18,942 bases of DNA from NCBI GenBank assembly GCA_039798265.1, contig JBDKGH010000095.1:1-18942 (forward strand), read 5' to 3'. A program made the position numbers and the translations under genes. Shown here one piece after another: positions 1-8,071 of the stretch. The notes beneath the pieces were generated by a model that saw only the letters and a program-made list of their open reading frames with translations, searched no databases and was not told the DNA's origin. The DNA comes from JBDKGH01 sp039798265. Lineage in GTDB: Bacteria > Bacteroidota > Bacteroidia > Flavobacteriales_D > Sanyastnellaceae. Numbering within the stretch: position 1 is the first letter of the stretch; every line of letters starts with the position of its first letter.

Positions 1-2
1 GG

Positions 3-743
3 GCAATCAATAGCATTTTTGTGTATGATGGTTTTACTTACATCTATGGTCCAGCAAAGGAGGAAGATGACTATGTGAACACCACCTTGGTAGGCGATTT
101 GGATGCGATGAAATGGAAAGCTTTTCAATTGGCCAAGCTCGATGCCAAAGGCGTGCGGTGGTTAAGTGCTCCGAACATCGATGATTTTGAGAACGCTGTG
201 AAAGGCGGTCCAAATCAGAAAAAAGTGCCTGCGTATAAAGGAAAAAAATTCCGTAGTGCGGGTATTGTGGTAGTCAATGATGCAGATGTATTCATCATGG
301 GACAAAACTTCAAACGCAATCAAGATGGTTCACGTGAATACACGGATCCTATCATGTTTCACTTCGGATCAAAAGGCGAACTAAAAGCGCAATATGGTTT
401 ACGTCGCGAAGAAAACAATCAATGGGCGCGTGTATCGCCCTGCATGCAAGATCTGATTTTGAGTAAAGACAATAGCAGCGTTTACTGGATGGTAGGCGAG
501 GTGAAAGGCATTCGAGAAGATCGTGAATTGGGAAATTCAAAGTACAAAGTTTTGCTTTATCCCAATGTGGCGAAGGTGAACTTGAAAGAAGGCGCTATTG
601 GGGACTTTCAATTCTTTGGACAAGAAAAATATTTCTTGAATAACACTGTCCCTATGTTACCTATGGATATTGCTAACTCATTGGTGTTTTTTGGAGAAAG
701 TAAAAACGGCAGAACGCTGTGGTTTGGAAAGATGCCGTTTTAA
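3..743 (+). CDS. Unrecognised protein, C-terminal part (5' end outside window)
   Basis: The reading frame is open from base 3 to a TAA at 741-743 and has no in-frame stop back to the window edge, so this is the 3' part of a longer gene. The GTG at 21 is only an internal valine codon and should not be taken as the start. The visible 246 or so residues are soluble-looking, with no membrane segment. They alternate short beta-like stretches (IVVVNDADVFIMG, VLLYPNVAKVNL, SLVFFGES) with charged loops, and the protein ends in an aromatic strand (RTLWFGKMPF). This would fit blades of a beta-propeller or another all-beta fold, but no family was recognised. It does not look like a type IX secretion C-terminal domain. 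The next gene is convergent and a terminator lies between them. Confidence 0.75.
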   Translation, partial: AINSIFVYDGFTYIYGPAKEEDDYVNTTLVGDLDAMKWKAFQLAKLDAKGVRWLSAPNIDDFENAVKGGPNQKKVPAYKGKKFRSAGIVVVNDADVFIMGQNFKRNQDGSREYTDPIMFHFGSKGELKAQYGLRREENNQWARVSPCMQDLILSKDNSSVYWMVGEVKGIREDRELGNSKYKVLLYPNVAKVNLKEGAIGDFQFFGQEKYFLNNTVPMLPMDIANSLVFFGESKNGRTLWFGKMPF

Positions 744-770
744 TAGGTGTGTGTTAGGCATCTTTTGGAA

Positions 771-813
771 GAAGGGATACGGCTTTGATTGGAACCGTAT
801 CCCTTTCTTTTTT
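771..813 (+). terminator. Rho-independent terminator of the first gene
   Basis: There is an 11-bp perfect stem (AAGGGATACGG at 772-782, CCGTATCCCTT at 795-805) with a 12-nt loop, followed by a T-rich run at 804-813. It lies 28 nt after the upstream stop codon. The T-run overlaps the stop codon of the convergent receptor gene (812-814). The minus-strand exit is not T-rich, so it probably works mainly on plus-strand transcripts. Confidence 0.85.
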
Positions 814-2716
814 ATGGCTTCTTTAAAATGCGTCGTTGTTCTTTTGGCTGACTATATTGTATCCCCAAACGCACGCCGCTTCCGGGCATAGGTATAGTTC
901 CTTTCTCTGCGTACGTTGTGTTCAGAAGATTCATAGCATCGGCATAAAATGTGAAATTTTGAGTTCTGTATTTGATTCTACAATCAACCAGTACTGGAGT
1001 TGGGTTAAGTATAGATTCATCAAAAAAGGTGAAACTTCGAACGCTAATGGTACTGTGCAAACGACCGAAGAGAAGAAAGCCAAGCTGCATATTGAACTGA
1101 TGCTTGTAATGGCTAAGGGCGTAGCGACTTTGATAACCTTCAATGTTTTGAACGGTTCCATTCAGATAGGTGTAACTGATGCGAGCTGATGTTAATCCTG
1201 GTTCTATCTGCCCTTTGGGTGTGTAAACAAGACTTGTTTCTATACCTCTAAAATGTACATCATTGAAGTTTTGTGGTGTGTATTTGGTCGTATCGCTGGT
1301 GCGAACGAAATCAATGAAATCGTTGGTTTGGCGGTAGAAACCAGAAAGATCGAACTTCCAATATTCACCTCTGCGTGTAAAGCCAATCGTATAGGTGGTT
1401 GCTTCTTCTACTTGCAGACTATCGTTTCCATTATTGGCTCTATCGGTGTAATAGAGATCGGTGTAGGTAGGCAAGCGATTACCGTATCCAACAGATCCGT
1501 AAAATAGGAATTTATCGCGGGTATAACCCAATTCTAGACCGGGATATACATTGGTTCCATAATCCGAATTGTTTTGCACGTTTACACCAGCACTGGTGAT
1601 AAGATGAGGTGTAATCTGGAAAGTTTGTTCAACGAAAGCCCCATTGTAAAAACGTTCGTGCTTACCTAAATTGTTACTGCGAATGAGCTCTGATCGGCTA
1701 TCAATACCTACGGAGGTAATACCGATTTTTCCTGATCGGCCCACTACTATTCGAGTGCCAGCTGTAGTGGAGTAGTGGTTGTTTTGATACACTTCTGGCT
1801 GGTCTTTGATGAATACATAATCATCATGGTTATAGCGGTAATAAACACTAGGCATTAAATAGGTCTTGCTATTCAACTTTACTTTGTAGTGAGCTCCCGC
1901 AAAATAAGTATCTACTTGTTCATACGATTCAATGTCATAGGGTGCGGCATAATAACCATTCGCATCAAATGCATTGTTCAGCATTCCTGCTAATACACGA
2001 AGTTGTCCCTTTCGAAGGTAATAGTCTCCTGAATAGCTTAAGCGTTTTTGGCTATTCGCTGAGTTATATCGGTAGCCGTTACTTTCCAAAATGGATAAAC
2101 CAATGGTGTGTCCACTTTTTAAACGTTCGTAACCAATATTGACAGAAGCGCCTCCAGTATAGTAATTCGCCGTGCTATCATCTACTTCCGCAATAGGCTT
2201 GTATCCGTAAACTTCCAGCTCCGTTCCCGCACTTCCTGATTTTCGGGTAATGATGTTGATGGCTCCCGCCAATGCATTGGCTCCGTAAATCCGGCTAGCC
2301 GAACCTTTAAAAACTTCTATCGATTCTACTTCATTTAGATCGATGGGAAGGTTGAGTGTATGATGTCCTGTTTGTGGATCGCGCATGGGAATTCCATTGA
2401 TCAATACGGCTACTTGTTCAAAAGTGCTTCCCAAAAGACTGATGTCTGCTTGAGCACCAAAAGGACCACGCTGTCCTAATTGTATTCCACTGATGTAACT
2501 CAACACTTCGTTGATATTACGCGCAGGAAGCAATGCAATTTCTTCTCTGGAGTAAATGATCTTTTGATTGTCGGTGAGATTGGAAAATCCGCCATAGTTT
2601 TCGCGGAAATCCATGATGGTAATAGGCTCAAAGAAATACTCAGGGCCTTTTTGAGCATTTGCGCTCAAGAAAAAAAATGCCGTGGAGGCAGCTAATAGAC
2701 AGTTTTTCAGTTTCAT
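812..2716 (-). CDS. TonB-dependent outer-membrane receptor (BtuB-sized)
   Basis: About 634 residues, an outer-membrane gated channel for an iron complex, cobalamin or similar ligand. The ATG at 2716 is preferred over the GTG at 2722 because it gives a compact signal peptide (MKLKNCLLAASTAFFFLSANAQ, cleavage after about residue 20-22). A plug domain covers roughly residues 45-150, with the typical stretches LPARNINEVLSYISGIQLG, VLINGIPMRDP, VESIEVFKGSASRIYGANA and GAINIITRKSG. The rest is a 22-strand-type barrel rich in aromatic beta strands. The N-terminal carboxypeptidase-like domain of SusC proteins is absent and there is no SusD partner, so this is a BtuB/FepA-like receptor and not a SusC. 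The substrate cannot be told from sequence, and no cobalamin riboswitch was seen upstream. The chain continues about 12 residues (KEQRRILKKP end) past the last recognisable strand. It starts only 18 nt downstream of the terminator of the sugar operon. Confidence 0.9.
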   Translation of the reverse strand: MKLKNCLLAASTAFFFLSANAQKGPEYFFEPITIMDFRENYGGFSNLTDNQKIIYSREEIALLPARNINEVLSYISGIQLGQRGPFGAQADISLLGSTFEQVAVLINGIPMRDPQTGHHTLNLPIDLNEVESIEVFKGSASRIYGANALAGAINIITRKSGSAGTELEVYGYKPIAEVDDSTANYYTGGASVNIGYERLKSGHTIGLSILESNGYRYNSANSQKRLSYSGDYYLRKGQLRVLAGMLNNAFDANGYYAAPYDIESYEQVDTYFAGAHYKVKLNSKTYLMPSVYYRYNHDDYVFIKDQPEVYQNNHYSTTAGTRIVVGRSGKIGITSVGIDSRSELIRSNNLGKHERFYNGAFVEQTFQITPHLITSAGVNVQNNSDYGTNVYPGLELGYTRDKFLFYGSVGYGNRLPTYTDLYYTDRANNGNDSLQVEEATTYTIGFTRRGEYWKFDLSGFYRQTNDFIDFVRTSDTTKYTPQNFNDVHFRGIETSLVYTPKGQIEPGLTSARISYTYLNGTVQNIEGYQSRYALSHYKHQFNMQLGFLLFGRLHSTISVRSFTFFDESILNPTPVLVDCRIKYRTQNFTFYADAMNLLNTTYAEKGTIPMPGSGVRLGIQYSQPKEQRRILKKP

Positions 2717-2733
2717 ATTCACGTGGTGTATGT

Positions 2734-2767
2734 AAAAAAAAAGCGCCCGAAAGTTCGTGCGCTTTTT
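2734..2767 (-). terminator. Rho-independent terminator of the nucleotide-sugar operon
   Basis: On the minus strand, A5-GCGC pairs with GCGC-T9. In plus coordinates the arms are 2743-2746 and 2759-2762, with an inner CGAA/TTCG pairing at 2748-2757, and the A9 run at 2734-2742 becomes the U-tract. It starts 7 nt after the stop codon of the dehydrogenase gene at 2774. The flanking A and T runs also pair, so it could act to some extent in both directions. Confidence 0.88.
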
Positions 2768-2773
2768 CGAGGA

Positions 2774-4072
2774 TTACAATCCCCAATATACTAGTTCTTT
2801 AATTTTCCCTCGATAGATGCCTTTGATGTCGGTAACAACACCTTTACCATCTTTCAAAAGTGATTTGAAATAATTCTCTTCTAAACCTACAAATTCGTTG
2901 TGCTCGACGGCTACGATAACGGCGTCGTAGGCGTTAGGAGTAGCTTCTTTTACTAATGTCAAGCCATATTCGTGGTGCAGTTCTTCGGCATCGGCGTGTG
3001 GATCTACTACATCTACATGTACGCTAAACGATTCCAATTCGCGAATCACGTCGATCACTTTTGAGTTGCGCACGTCGCTCACATTTTCTTTGAATGTAGC
3101 ACCTAATACAAGCACTTTAGACTCAAGAGCATTGCGGCCCATCTCCAAAATTTTCTTCACGGTTTGTTTTCCTACGTAAAAGCCCATAGAGTCGTTTACA
3201 TAACGCGCAGAGCTAATCACTTTGGAGTAGTAACCTACTTTTTTGGCTTTGTACACAAGGTAATAGGGATCTACACCAATACAGTGTCCACCTACCAATC
3301 CAGGTGTAAAAGGCAAAAAGTTCCATTTGGTGCGCGCTGCCTCCAATACATCGTAAGTATTGATGCCCATTTTATTTAAAATCAATGAAAGCTCATTGAT
3401 CAAAGCAATATTTACGTCGCGCTGTGTGTTTTCAATCACTTTCGACGCTTCGGCTACCTTGATTGACTTTGCGCGGTGTGTACCCGCATCTACCACCAAT
3501 TCATAGGTCTTAGCAATATTGTCTAGGGATACTTCATCGCAACCACTCACAACTTTCATAATAGAACGAATGGTGTGATGCTTATCTCCAGGGTTGATAC
3601 GCTCTGGTGAATAACCCACTTTAAAATCAGTGGTCATTTTCAAGCCAGAAAGTTCTTCCAAGATTGGAACACAGTCATCTTCGGTGCAGCCTGGATATAC
3701 TGTGGATTCATAAACCACGTAATCTCCTTTTTTCAATACTTTTCCTACTGTGCGTGATGCAGCAAGCACCGGACCGAGGTCAGGAAGATTCATATTGTTG
3801 ATCGGTGTGGGCACTGCTACAATGAAGAAACGAACGTCCTTCAGGTCTTCTGTTTTGCTGGTAAAAGAAATATCACAACCATCGAAAGCAGAACTTTCCA
3901 ATTCTTGTGAGGGATCAATTTTGTTGCGCATCATCTCCACGCGCTTTTCGTTGATGTCAAATCCAACGACTTTGATTTTTTTCGCAAATTCAAGTGCGAT
4001 AGGCAATCCAACATATCCGAGTCCTACTACACAGAGAGACGCTTCTTTTTTTACCAGTTGATCGTAGATCAT
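2774..4072 (-). CDS. UDP-N-acetylhexosamine 6-dehydrogenase (TviB/WbpO type)
   Basis: 432 residues, the usual length for the UDP-glucose/GDP-mannose dehydrogenase superfamily. It oxidises C6 of a UDP-sugar to the uronic acid using 2 NAD+. The N-terminal Rossmann motif is GLGYVG (residues 17-22). The GYSPERINPGDK stretch (153-164) is typical of TviB/WbpO enzymes acting on UDP-GlcNAc/UDP-GalNAc and differs from Ugd. The active-site GGHCIGVDPYYL has the catalytic cysteine at 264. The C-terminal UDP-binding domain carries LGATFKENVSDVRNSK. It is the last gene of the operon, 23 nt after the acetyltransferase gene, and is followed by a terminator. The product is probably UDP-GlcNAcA or UDP-GalNAcA; the epimer specificity cannot be read by eye. 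Confidence 0.9.
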   Translation of the reverse strand: MIYDQLVKKEASLCVVGLGYVGLPIALEFAKKIKVVGFDINEKRVEMMRNKIDPSQELESSAFDGCDISFTSKTEDLKDVRFFIVAVPTPINNMNLPDLGPVLAASRTVGKVLKKGDYVVYESTVYPGCTEDDCVPILEELSGLKMTTDFKVGYSPERINPGDKHHTIRSIMKVVSGCDEVSLDNIAKTYELVVDAGTHRAKSIKVAEASKVIENTQRDVNIALINELSLILNKMGINTYDVLEAARTKWNFLPFTPGLVGGHCIGVDPYYLVYKAKKVGYYSKVISSARYVNDSMGFYVGKQTVKKILEMGRNALESKVLVLGATFKENVSDVRNSKVIDVIRELESFSVHVDVVDPHADAEELHHEYGLTLVKEATPNAYDAVIVAVEHNEFVGLEENYFKSLLKDGKGVVTDIKGIYRGKIKELVYWGL

Positions 4073-4095
4073 GTTGAGTAGATTTTTTTCTATTG

Positions 4096-4674
4096 TTAGT
4101 TAGAAGAAAGGCAAGTTACACGGCCGTTGTTGAGTTCATATTCATCGCCGCTTTCGGGACAGGTAGCAAATCCGTTTTCACTGAATTTAAGTTTGTGACC
4201 GTACTTGCTCATCCAGCCTGTTTGACGCGCTGGATTTCCCATTACAAGGGCAAATGCAGGCACTTCTTTGGTCACCACTGCGCCTGCTCCTATAAAGGCA
4301 TATTCGCCAATTTCATAGCCGCAAACGATGGTAGCATTTGCTCCTATAGACGCGCCTTTGCGAACTACCGTTTTACGGTACTCGTTTTTGCGGGCCACTG
4401 CACTTCGCGGATTAATCACATTAGTAAATACGCAAGATGGACCCAAGAATACATCGTCTTCGCATTCTACACCAGTGTAGATGCTCACGTTGTTCTGAAC
4501 CTTTACGTTTTTTCCTAAAACAACTTCAGGACTCACCACTACATTCTGTCCGAGGTTGCAGTTTTCTCCAATGGTACACTTGGGCATTACGTGCGTAAAG
4601 TGCCAAATTTTTGTTCCTGCACCAATGGTACAACCTTCGTCGATAATAGCGGAAGGATGGGCATAATAACTCAT
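4096..4674 (-). CDS. wbpD: UDP-2-acetamido-3-amino-2,3-dideoxyglucuronate N-acetyltransferase (WbpD/WlbB type)
   Basis: 192 residues of left-handed beta-helix acyltransferase. Hexapeptide repeats run through most of the chain (IGAGTKIWHFTHVM, IGENCNLGQN, LGKNVKVQNN, IGANATIVCG, IGAGAVV). The GPSCVFTNVINPRS segment (78-91), with Asn85 in the position of the asparagine reported to be important in WbpD/WlbB, is specific to this subfamily. The known reaction is acetyl-CoA-dependent N-acetylation of the 3-amino group to give UDP-2,3-diacetamido-glucuronate. The tail holds two cysteines (CPESGDEYELNNGRVTC), as in longer family members. The start is 1 nt after the uxs stop codon, indicating translational coupling. 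The WbpB and WbpE steps that would make its substrate are not in this window. Confidence 0.87.
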   Translation of the reverse strand: MSYYAHPSAIIDEGCTIGAGTKIWHFTHVMPKCTIGENCNLGQNVVVSPEVVLGKNVKVQNNVSIYTGVECEDDVFLGPSCVFTNVINPRSAVARKNEYRKTVVRKGASIGANATIVCGYEIGEYAFIGAGAVVTKEVPAFALVMGNPARQTGWMSKYGHKLKFSENGFATCPESGDEYELNNGRVTCLSSN

Positions 4675-4675
4675 C

Positions 4676-5662
4676 TTATTTCACAATGTATTTTTCGAAA
4701 TCCTTGTGTTCTATTTTATTCAATTCGTCCAAATTGAGCGATTTGAAATAATCATAAGTGATTTTCAAACCTTCTGAACGGTGAACTTTTGGCTCCCATC
4801 CTAACAGCTGACGAGCAACGGTAATATCGGGCTGGCGCTGCTTGGGATCATCAGTAGGCAATTCTTTGAAAATGATTTTCTGTGTAGTGCCTGTTAGTTT
4901 TATAATTTCTTTAGCAAAATCCAAAATGGTGATTTCGTCTGGATTACCAATGTTAACGGGTTGCGCGTAGTCACTCATCAACAAACGATAAATACCTTCT
5001 ACCAAATCATCGACATAACAAAAGCTGCGTGTTTGGCTTCCATCACCAAAAACGGTGAGGTCTTCGCCGCGAAGGGCTTGACCAATGAAAGCAGGCAACA
5101 CACGACCATCATTCAGTCGCATACGAGGGCCATAGGTATTGAAAATGCGCACAATGCGCGTTTCTAATCCGTGGAAAGTATGATAAGCCATCGTCATCGC
5201 TTCTTGGAAGCGTTTGGCTTCGTCATATACTCCGCGTGGGCCTACAGGATTCACATTTCCCCAATACGATTCTTTTTGAGGATGTACTGTTGGGTCACCA
5301 TATACTTCGCTTGTTGAAGCAATCATGATGCGTGCTTTTTTCTCTTTAGCTAATCCCAAGCAATTATGGATTCCGAGTGATCCAACTTTTAATGTTTGAA
5401 TCGGAATTTTTAAATAGTCGATGGGCGAAGCGGGAGAGGCGAAGTGAAGAATGTAGTCTAACTTACCAGGAACATGGATGAAACGTGATACATCGTGATG
5501 ATAAAACTCGAAGTTCTCATTGGGAAACAAGTGTTCGATGTTTTTTAAATCACCTGTAATCAGGTTGTCCATACCCACTACTTTGAATCCTTCTTTGATG
5601 AAGCGATCGCAAAGGTGTGAACCTAAAAAGCCGGCCGCACCGGTGATGAGTATTCTTTCCAT
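4676..5662 (-). CDS. uxs: UDP-glucuronate decarboxylase (UDP-xylose synthase)
   Basis: 328 residues, extended short-chain dehydrogenase fold. It decarboxylates UDP-glucuronate to UDP-xylose through an NAD+-bound 4-keto intermediate. The Rossmann motif is TGAAGFLGSH (7-16). HFASPASPIDY (73-83) and NTYGPRM...DGRV (175-188) are hallmark UXS segments. The catalytic set is visible: Ser118 and Glu119 in STSEVYGDP, with Tyr146 and Lys150 in YDEAK. The full-length domain has no N-terminal membrane anchor, so it should be cytosolic. It starts 3 nt after the ugd stop codon, so the enzyme making its substrate is translated directly upstream. Confidence 0.93.
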   Translation of the reverse strand: MERILITGAAGFLGSHLCDRFIKEGFKVVGMDNLITGDLKNIEHLFPNENFEFYHHDVSRFIHVPGKLDYILHFASPASPIDYLKIPIQTLKVGSLGIHNCLGLAKEKKARIMIASTSEVYGDPTVHPQKESYWGNVNPVGPRGVYDEAKRFQEAMTMAYHTFHGLETRIVRIFNTYGPRMRLNDGRVLPAFIGQALRGEDLTVFGDGSQTRSFCYVDDLVEGIYRLLMSDYAQPVNIGNPDEITILDFAKEIIKLTGTTQKIIFKELPTDDPKQRQPDITVARQLLGWEPKVHRSEGLKITYDYFKSLNLDELNKIEHKDFEKYIVK

Positions 5663-5665
5663 GAA

Positions 5666-6985
5666 TTAGGCGTGTGTAATGGTGTCGCGGCCGATGCTCT
5701 TGTAGAACCAGCCCAATTCTTTCATTTTGTCGAGGTCAAATAAATTGCGACCGTCGAAGATCACTTTTTCTTTTAAAAGCGAAGCCATACGATCGAAGTC
5801 TGGATTGCGGAATGCACTCCATTCGGTGCAAATCAAAATTGCATCTGCGCCTTCAATAGCTTCGTATTGATCTTTTGCATAGCCTATGCGATAGTTCTTC
5901 TGCTTCTGCACGTTGGCCATCGCTTCAGGGTCATAAGCTGTGATTTTTGCGCCAGCTTCTAATAAATGTTCGATCATATACAAAGCGGGAGCTTCGCGAA
6001 TGTCGTCGGTGTCTGGCTTGAAGGCCAATCCCCAAATGGCAATGTGCACATTGGTAAGACTGCCTTTGTAATATTTCATGATGGGGTCGAGCAAAGCCGT
6101 TTTTTGGCGCTCGTTTACCTTCATTACGCTTTTCAAAATGCGAAATTCATATCCTGCATCTAATCCCGATTTGGCAAGTGCTTGTACGTCTTTGGGGAAA
6201 CAACTGCCGCCGTATCCGATACCAGGGAAAAGGAATCGTTTGCCGATACGCGTATCCGAGCCAATACCCAAACGCACCATATCCACATCAGCGCCTACTT
6301 TCTCGCAGAAGTTCGCTATCTCGTTCATAAACGAAATTTTGGTTGCTAAGAAGGCATTGGCTGCATACTTGGTCAACTCGGCACTGCGCTCATCCATAAA
6401 GATGATCGGATTGCCTTGGCGAGTGTAAGGCTTGTACAACTCTTCCATGATCTTGCGAGCACGATCGCTGCTGGTGCCAATCACCACGCGGTCGGGTTTT
6501 AAGAAATCGTCTACAGCAAATCCTTCGCGAAGGAATTCGGGGTTGCTCACTACATCAAATTGAACAGTAGCATGTTCTGCAACGGCATTTTTTACCTTTT
6601 CGGCTGTGCCTACAGGAACAGTGCTTTTATCGATAATGATCTTATATTCTTTGATGATTTTTCCGAGTTCTTGGGCTACTTTCAACACATAGCTCAAGTC
6701 AGCGCTACCATCTTCACCTGGAGGTGTAGGTAAAGCGAGGAAAATAATTTGAGAAGCATCGATGGCTTCTTGAAGATTGGTGGTGAACGACAGGCGGCCT
6801 TCGCGAATGTTTCTTTCAAACAATACATCGAGGTGTGGCTCATAAATAGGGATCTCGCCCTGCTTCATGCGCTCTACCTTCGCTTGGTCAATGTCAACAC
6901 AAATTACGCGGTTGCCCGTCTCTGCAAAGCAGGTTCCGGTTACAAGGCCTACATAGCCTGTTCCTACCACGGCAATATTCATCAT
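5666..6985 (-). CDS. ugd: UDP-glucose 6-dehydrogenase
   Basis: 439 residues, full length. It oxidises UDP-glucose to UDP-glucuronate with 2 NAD+. N-terminal VVGTGYVGLVTG binds NAD. The linker and active site include NPEFLREG (148-155) and the catalytic cysteine 262 in GYGGSCFPKD. The C-terminal domain contains WGLAFKPDTDDIREAP. Two adjacent ATG codons (6985 and 6982) could both start the protein; the family normally begins M-N-I at the second. It is the first gene of the four-gene sugar operon. It differs clearly from the second dehydrogenase at the operon end (SPERINPGD motif), so the two are not duplicates with the same substrate. Confidence 0.95.
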   Translation of the reverse strand: MMNIAVVGTGYVGLVTGTCFAETGNRVICVDIDQAKVERMKQGEIPIYEPHLDVLFERNIREGRLSFTTNLQEAIDASQIIFLALPTPPGEDGSADLSYVLKVAQELGKIIKEYKIIIDKSTVPVGTAEKVKNAVAEHATVQFDVVSNPEFLREGFAVDDFLKPDRVVIGTSSDRARKIMEELYKPYTRQGNPIIFMDERSAELTKYAANAFLATKISFMNEIANFCEKVGADVDMVRLGIGSDTRIGKRFLFPGIGYGGSCFPKDVQALAKSGLDAGYEFRILKSVMKVNERQKTALLDPIMKYYKGSLTNVHIAIWGLAFKPDTDDIREAPALYMIEHLLEAGAKITAYDPEAMANVQKQKNYRIGYAKDQYEAIEGADAILICTEWSAFRNPDFDRMASLLKEKVIFDGRNLFDLDKMKELGWFYKSIGRDTITHA

Positions 6986-7005
6986 GATGGGTTACTTTAA
7001 GGCGG

Positions 7006-7013
7006 CGAAGATA
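7006..7013 (-). promoter_or_regulatory. Possible -7 element for the sugar operon
   Basis: The minus-strand TATCTTCG matches the Bacteroidota -7 consensus TAnnTTTG at all but one fixed position and lies about 21 nt upstream of the ugd start codon. No convincing TTG -33 element is seen at the usual distance, so this is tentative. Confidence 0.35.
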
Positions 7014-7090
7014 ACAAGGAACTGCGGCTTATCGAAGCGTTGATTTACAGTGTTTTTGATCTTTTTTGCCTACCCAATAGGGGGGAGAAT

Positions 7091-7127
7091 GGATAAGGGT
7101 GCCCCTGATTTGAGTGCACCCTTATCC
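7091..7127 (-). terminator. Hairpin after qorB, probable terminator
   Basis: There is a 12-bp perfect stem (GGATAAGGGTGC at 7091-7102, GCACCCTTATCC at 7116-7127) with a 13-nt loop, starting about 10 nt after the qorB stop codon. The stem is strong, but the minus-strand exit (ATTCTCCCCCC) has no U-tract. It may stabilise the 3' end or pause RNA polymerase rather than act as a classical intrinsic terminator. Confidence 0.65.
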
Positions 7128-7137
7128 TAAGTTCGCC

Positions 7138-8010
7138 TTATTTATTCCCGTAAACGCCCGTGAGATACTCCTTTAAGCTTTGAGGAGTTCTTCCCAACAA
7201 GTGAGATAAATCGCCTTTTTCAACGAAAAATTCATTCTGTGCAATGGCTCCAGCAAAGCCAGCAAACATGCCAATATACAGGGCTGGAACTTGAGCGTTC
7301 TCCAAGGCGGCAGCGTAAACTTCGGTGCTTGGATTAATGTTCGGAATGGTTTTGCCTGTGATGGAACTTAAATATTCTGCTATTTGATCAAAGGTGTAGT
7401 TTTCTGCGTTGCTCGTTAAATATTCTTTGTTCTCATGTCCCTCTGAACTGAGAATATTAGCTGCTGCTTCTGCCATATCCGAGCGAGTAGCGAAAGCGGC
7501 TGCTCCTTTTCCTGCAGGGAAAAATACGCCTTGCTCTGTTACCTTTTCTCCCAAGAACATGGGAATGGTGTCAGCATAAAGGCTATTACGAAGAATGGTG
7601 TAAGTCATTCCACTTTCTTTGATGGCTTTTTCAGTTTCGATGTGCGATGACGATATAAAGGCCATTGGCGAGGAAGCCGTCTCATCTTTACGCTCGAAGC
7701 TGGTGTAGATGATGTGTTTCACTCCTGCTTCTTTAGCGGCTTTCACAGCATTGATCTGTTGTTCGCTACGGTTTTGGATCTCGCTGCTAGAGATAAGGAA
7801 AAGCTTGTTAACGCCTTCCATCGCTTGCACCAACGACTCGTAGTTGTTATAGTCGCCAATTGCGATGTTTAGGCCTAATGAGCGCAAAGGTGCTGCTTTT
7901 TCTTCGCTGCGCACGAGGGCTTTGATGGTAGAAGGGGTGATTCCTTTTTTCAATAAAAAGTGAATGGTGGCTGAGCCAAATTGCCCTGAGGCGCCTGTGA
8001 TTAATATCAT
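7138..8010 (-). CDS. qorB: NmrA-like NAD(P)H:quinone oxidoreductase, QorB-like
   Basis: 290 residues from the ATG at 8010. The frame stays open to 8055, but the chosen start puts the dinucleotide-binding motif at the N-terminus (MILITGASGQFGS), as in E. coli QorB (286 aa). Other matches to QorB are the KLFLISSSEIQNR segment, GVKHIIYTSF, SSSHIETEKAIKESGMTYTILRNSLY, and EYLTSNAENYTFDQIAEYLS. The family reduces quinones with NADPH and is a classical SDR relative that lacks the usual YxxxK pair. The divergent HxlR gene has the same arrangement as E. coli ytfG/ytfH, which strongly supports the assignment. The promoter and operator lie in the shared 144-bp intergenic region, and a hairpin follows the gene. 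Confidence 0.88.
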   Translation of the reverse strand: MILITGASGQFGSATIHFLLKKGITPSTIKALVRSEEKAAPLRSLGLNIAIGDYNNYESLVQAMEGVNKLFLISSSEIQNRSEQQINAVKAAKEAGVKHIIYTSFERKDETASSPMAFISSSHIETEKAIKESGMTYTILRNSLYADTIPMFLGEKVTEQGVFFPAGKGAAAFATRSDMAEAAANILSSEGHENKEYLTSNAENYTFDQIAEYLSSITGKTIPNINPSTEVYAAALENAQVPALYIGMFAGFAGAIAQNEFFVEKGDLSHLLGRTPQSLKEYLTGVYGNK

Positions 8011-8036
8011 GTTTGTTTGTGTTATAAATGTTTCGA

Positions 8037-8044
8037 CAAAGCTA
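8037..8044 (-). promoter_or_regulatory. -7 promoter element of qorB
   Basis: The minus-strand TAGCTTTG is an exact fit to the Bacteroidota -7 consensus TAnnTTTG. It would place the transcript start about 20 nt before the ATG at 8010. There is no clear -33 TTG; the palindrome at 8072-8087 lies just upstream of the -33 region. Confidence 0.6.
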
Positions 8045-8071
8045 GTCTTGTTCACTATCTAAAAGTAAGTG

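Noticed and set aside
836..1189. Plus-strand open frame opposite the receptor barrel
   Set aside because: Antisense to well-conserved TonB-dependent receptor sequence; no start context or homologous features.
2699..2722. GTG at 2722 as the receptor start codon
   Set aside because: The ATG two codons later gives the usual signal-peptide start (MKLKN), and there is no ribosome-binding site favouring the GTG.
4093..4518. Plus-strand open frame of 141 codons opposite the WbpD-type gene
   Set aside because: It is antisense to hexapeptide repeats, which create long spurious open frames; the protein is not recognisable.
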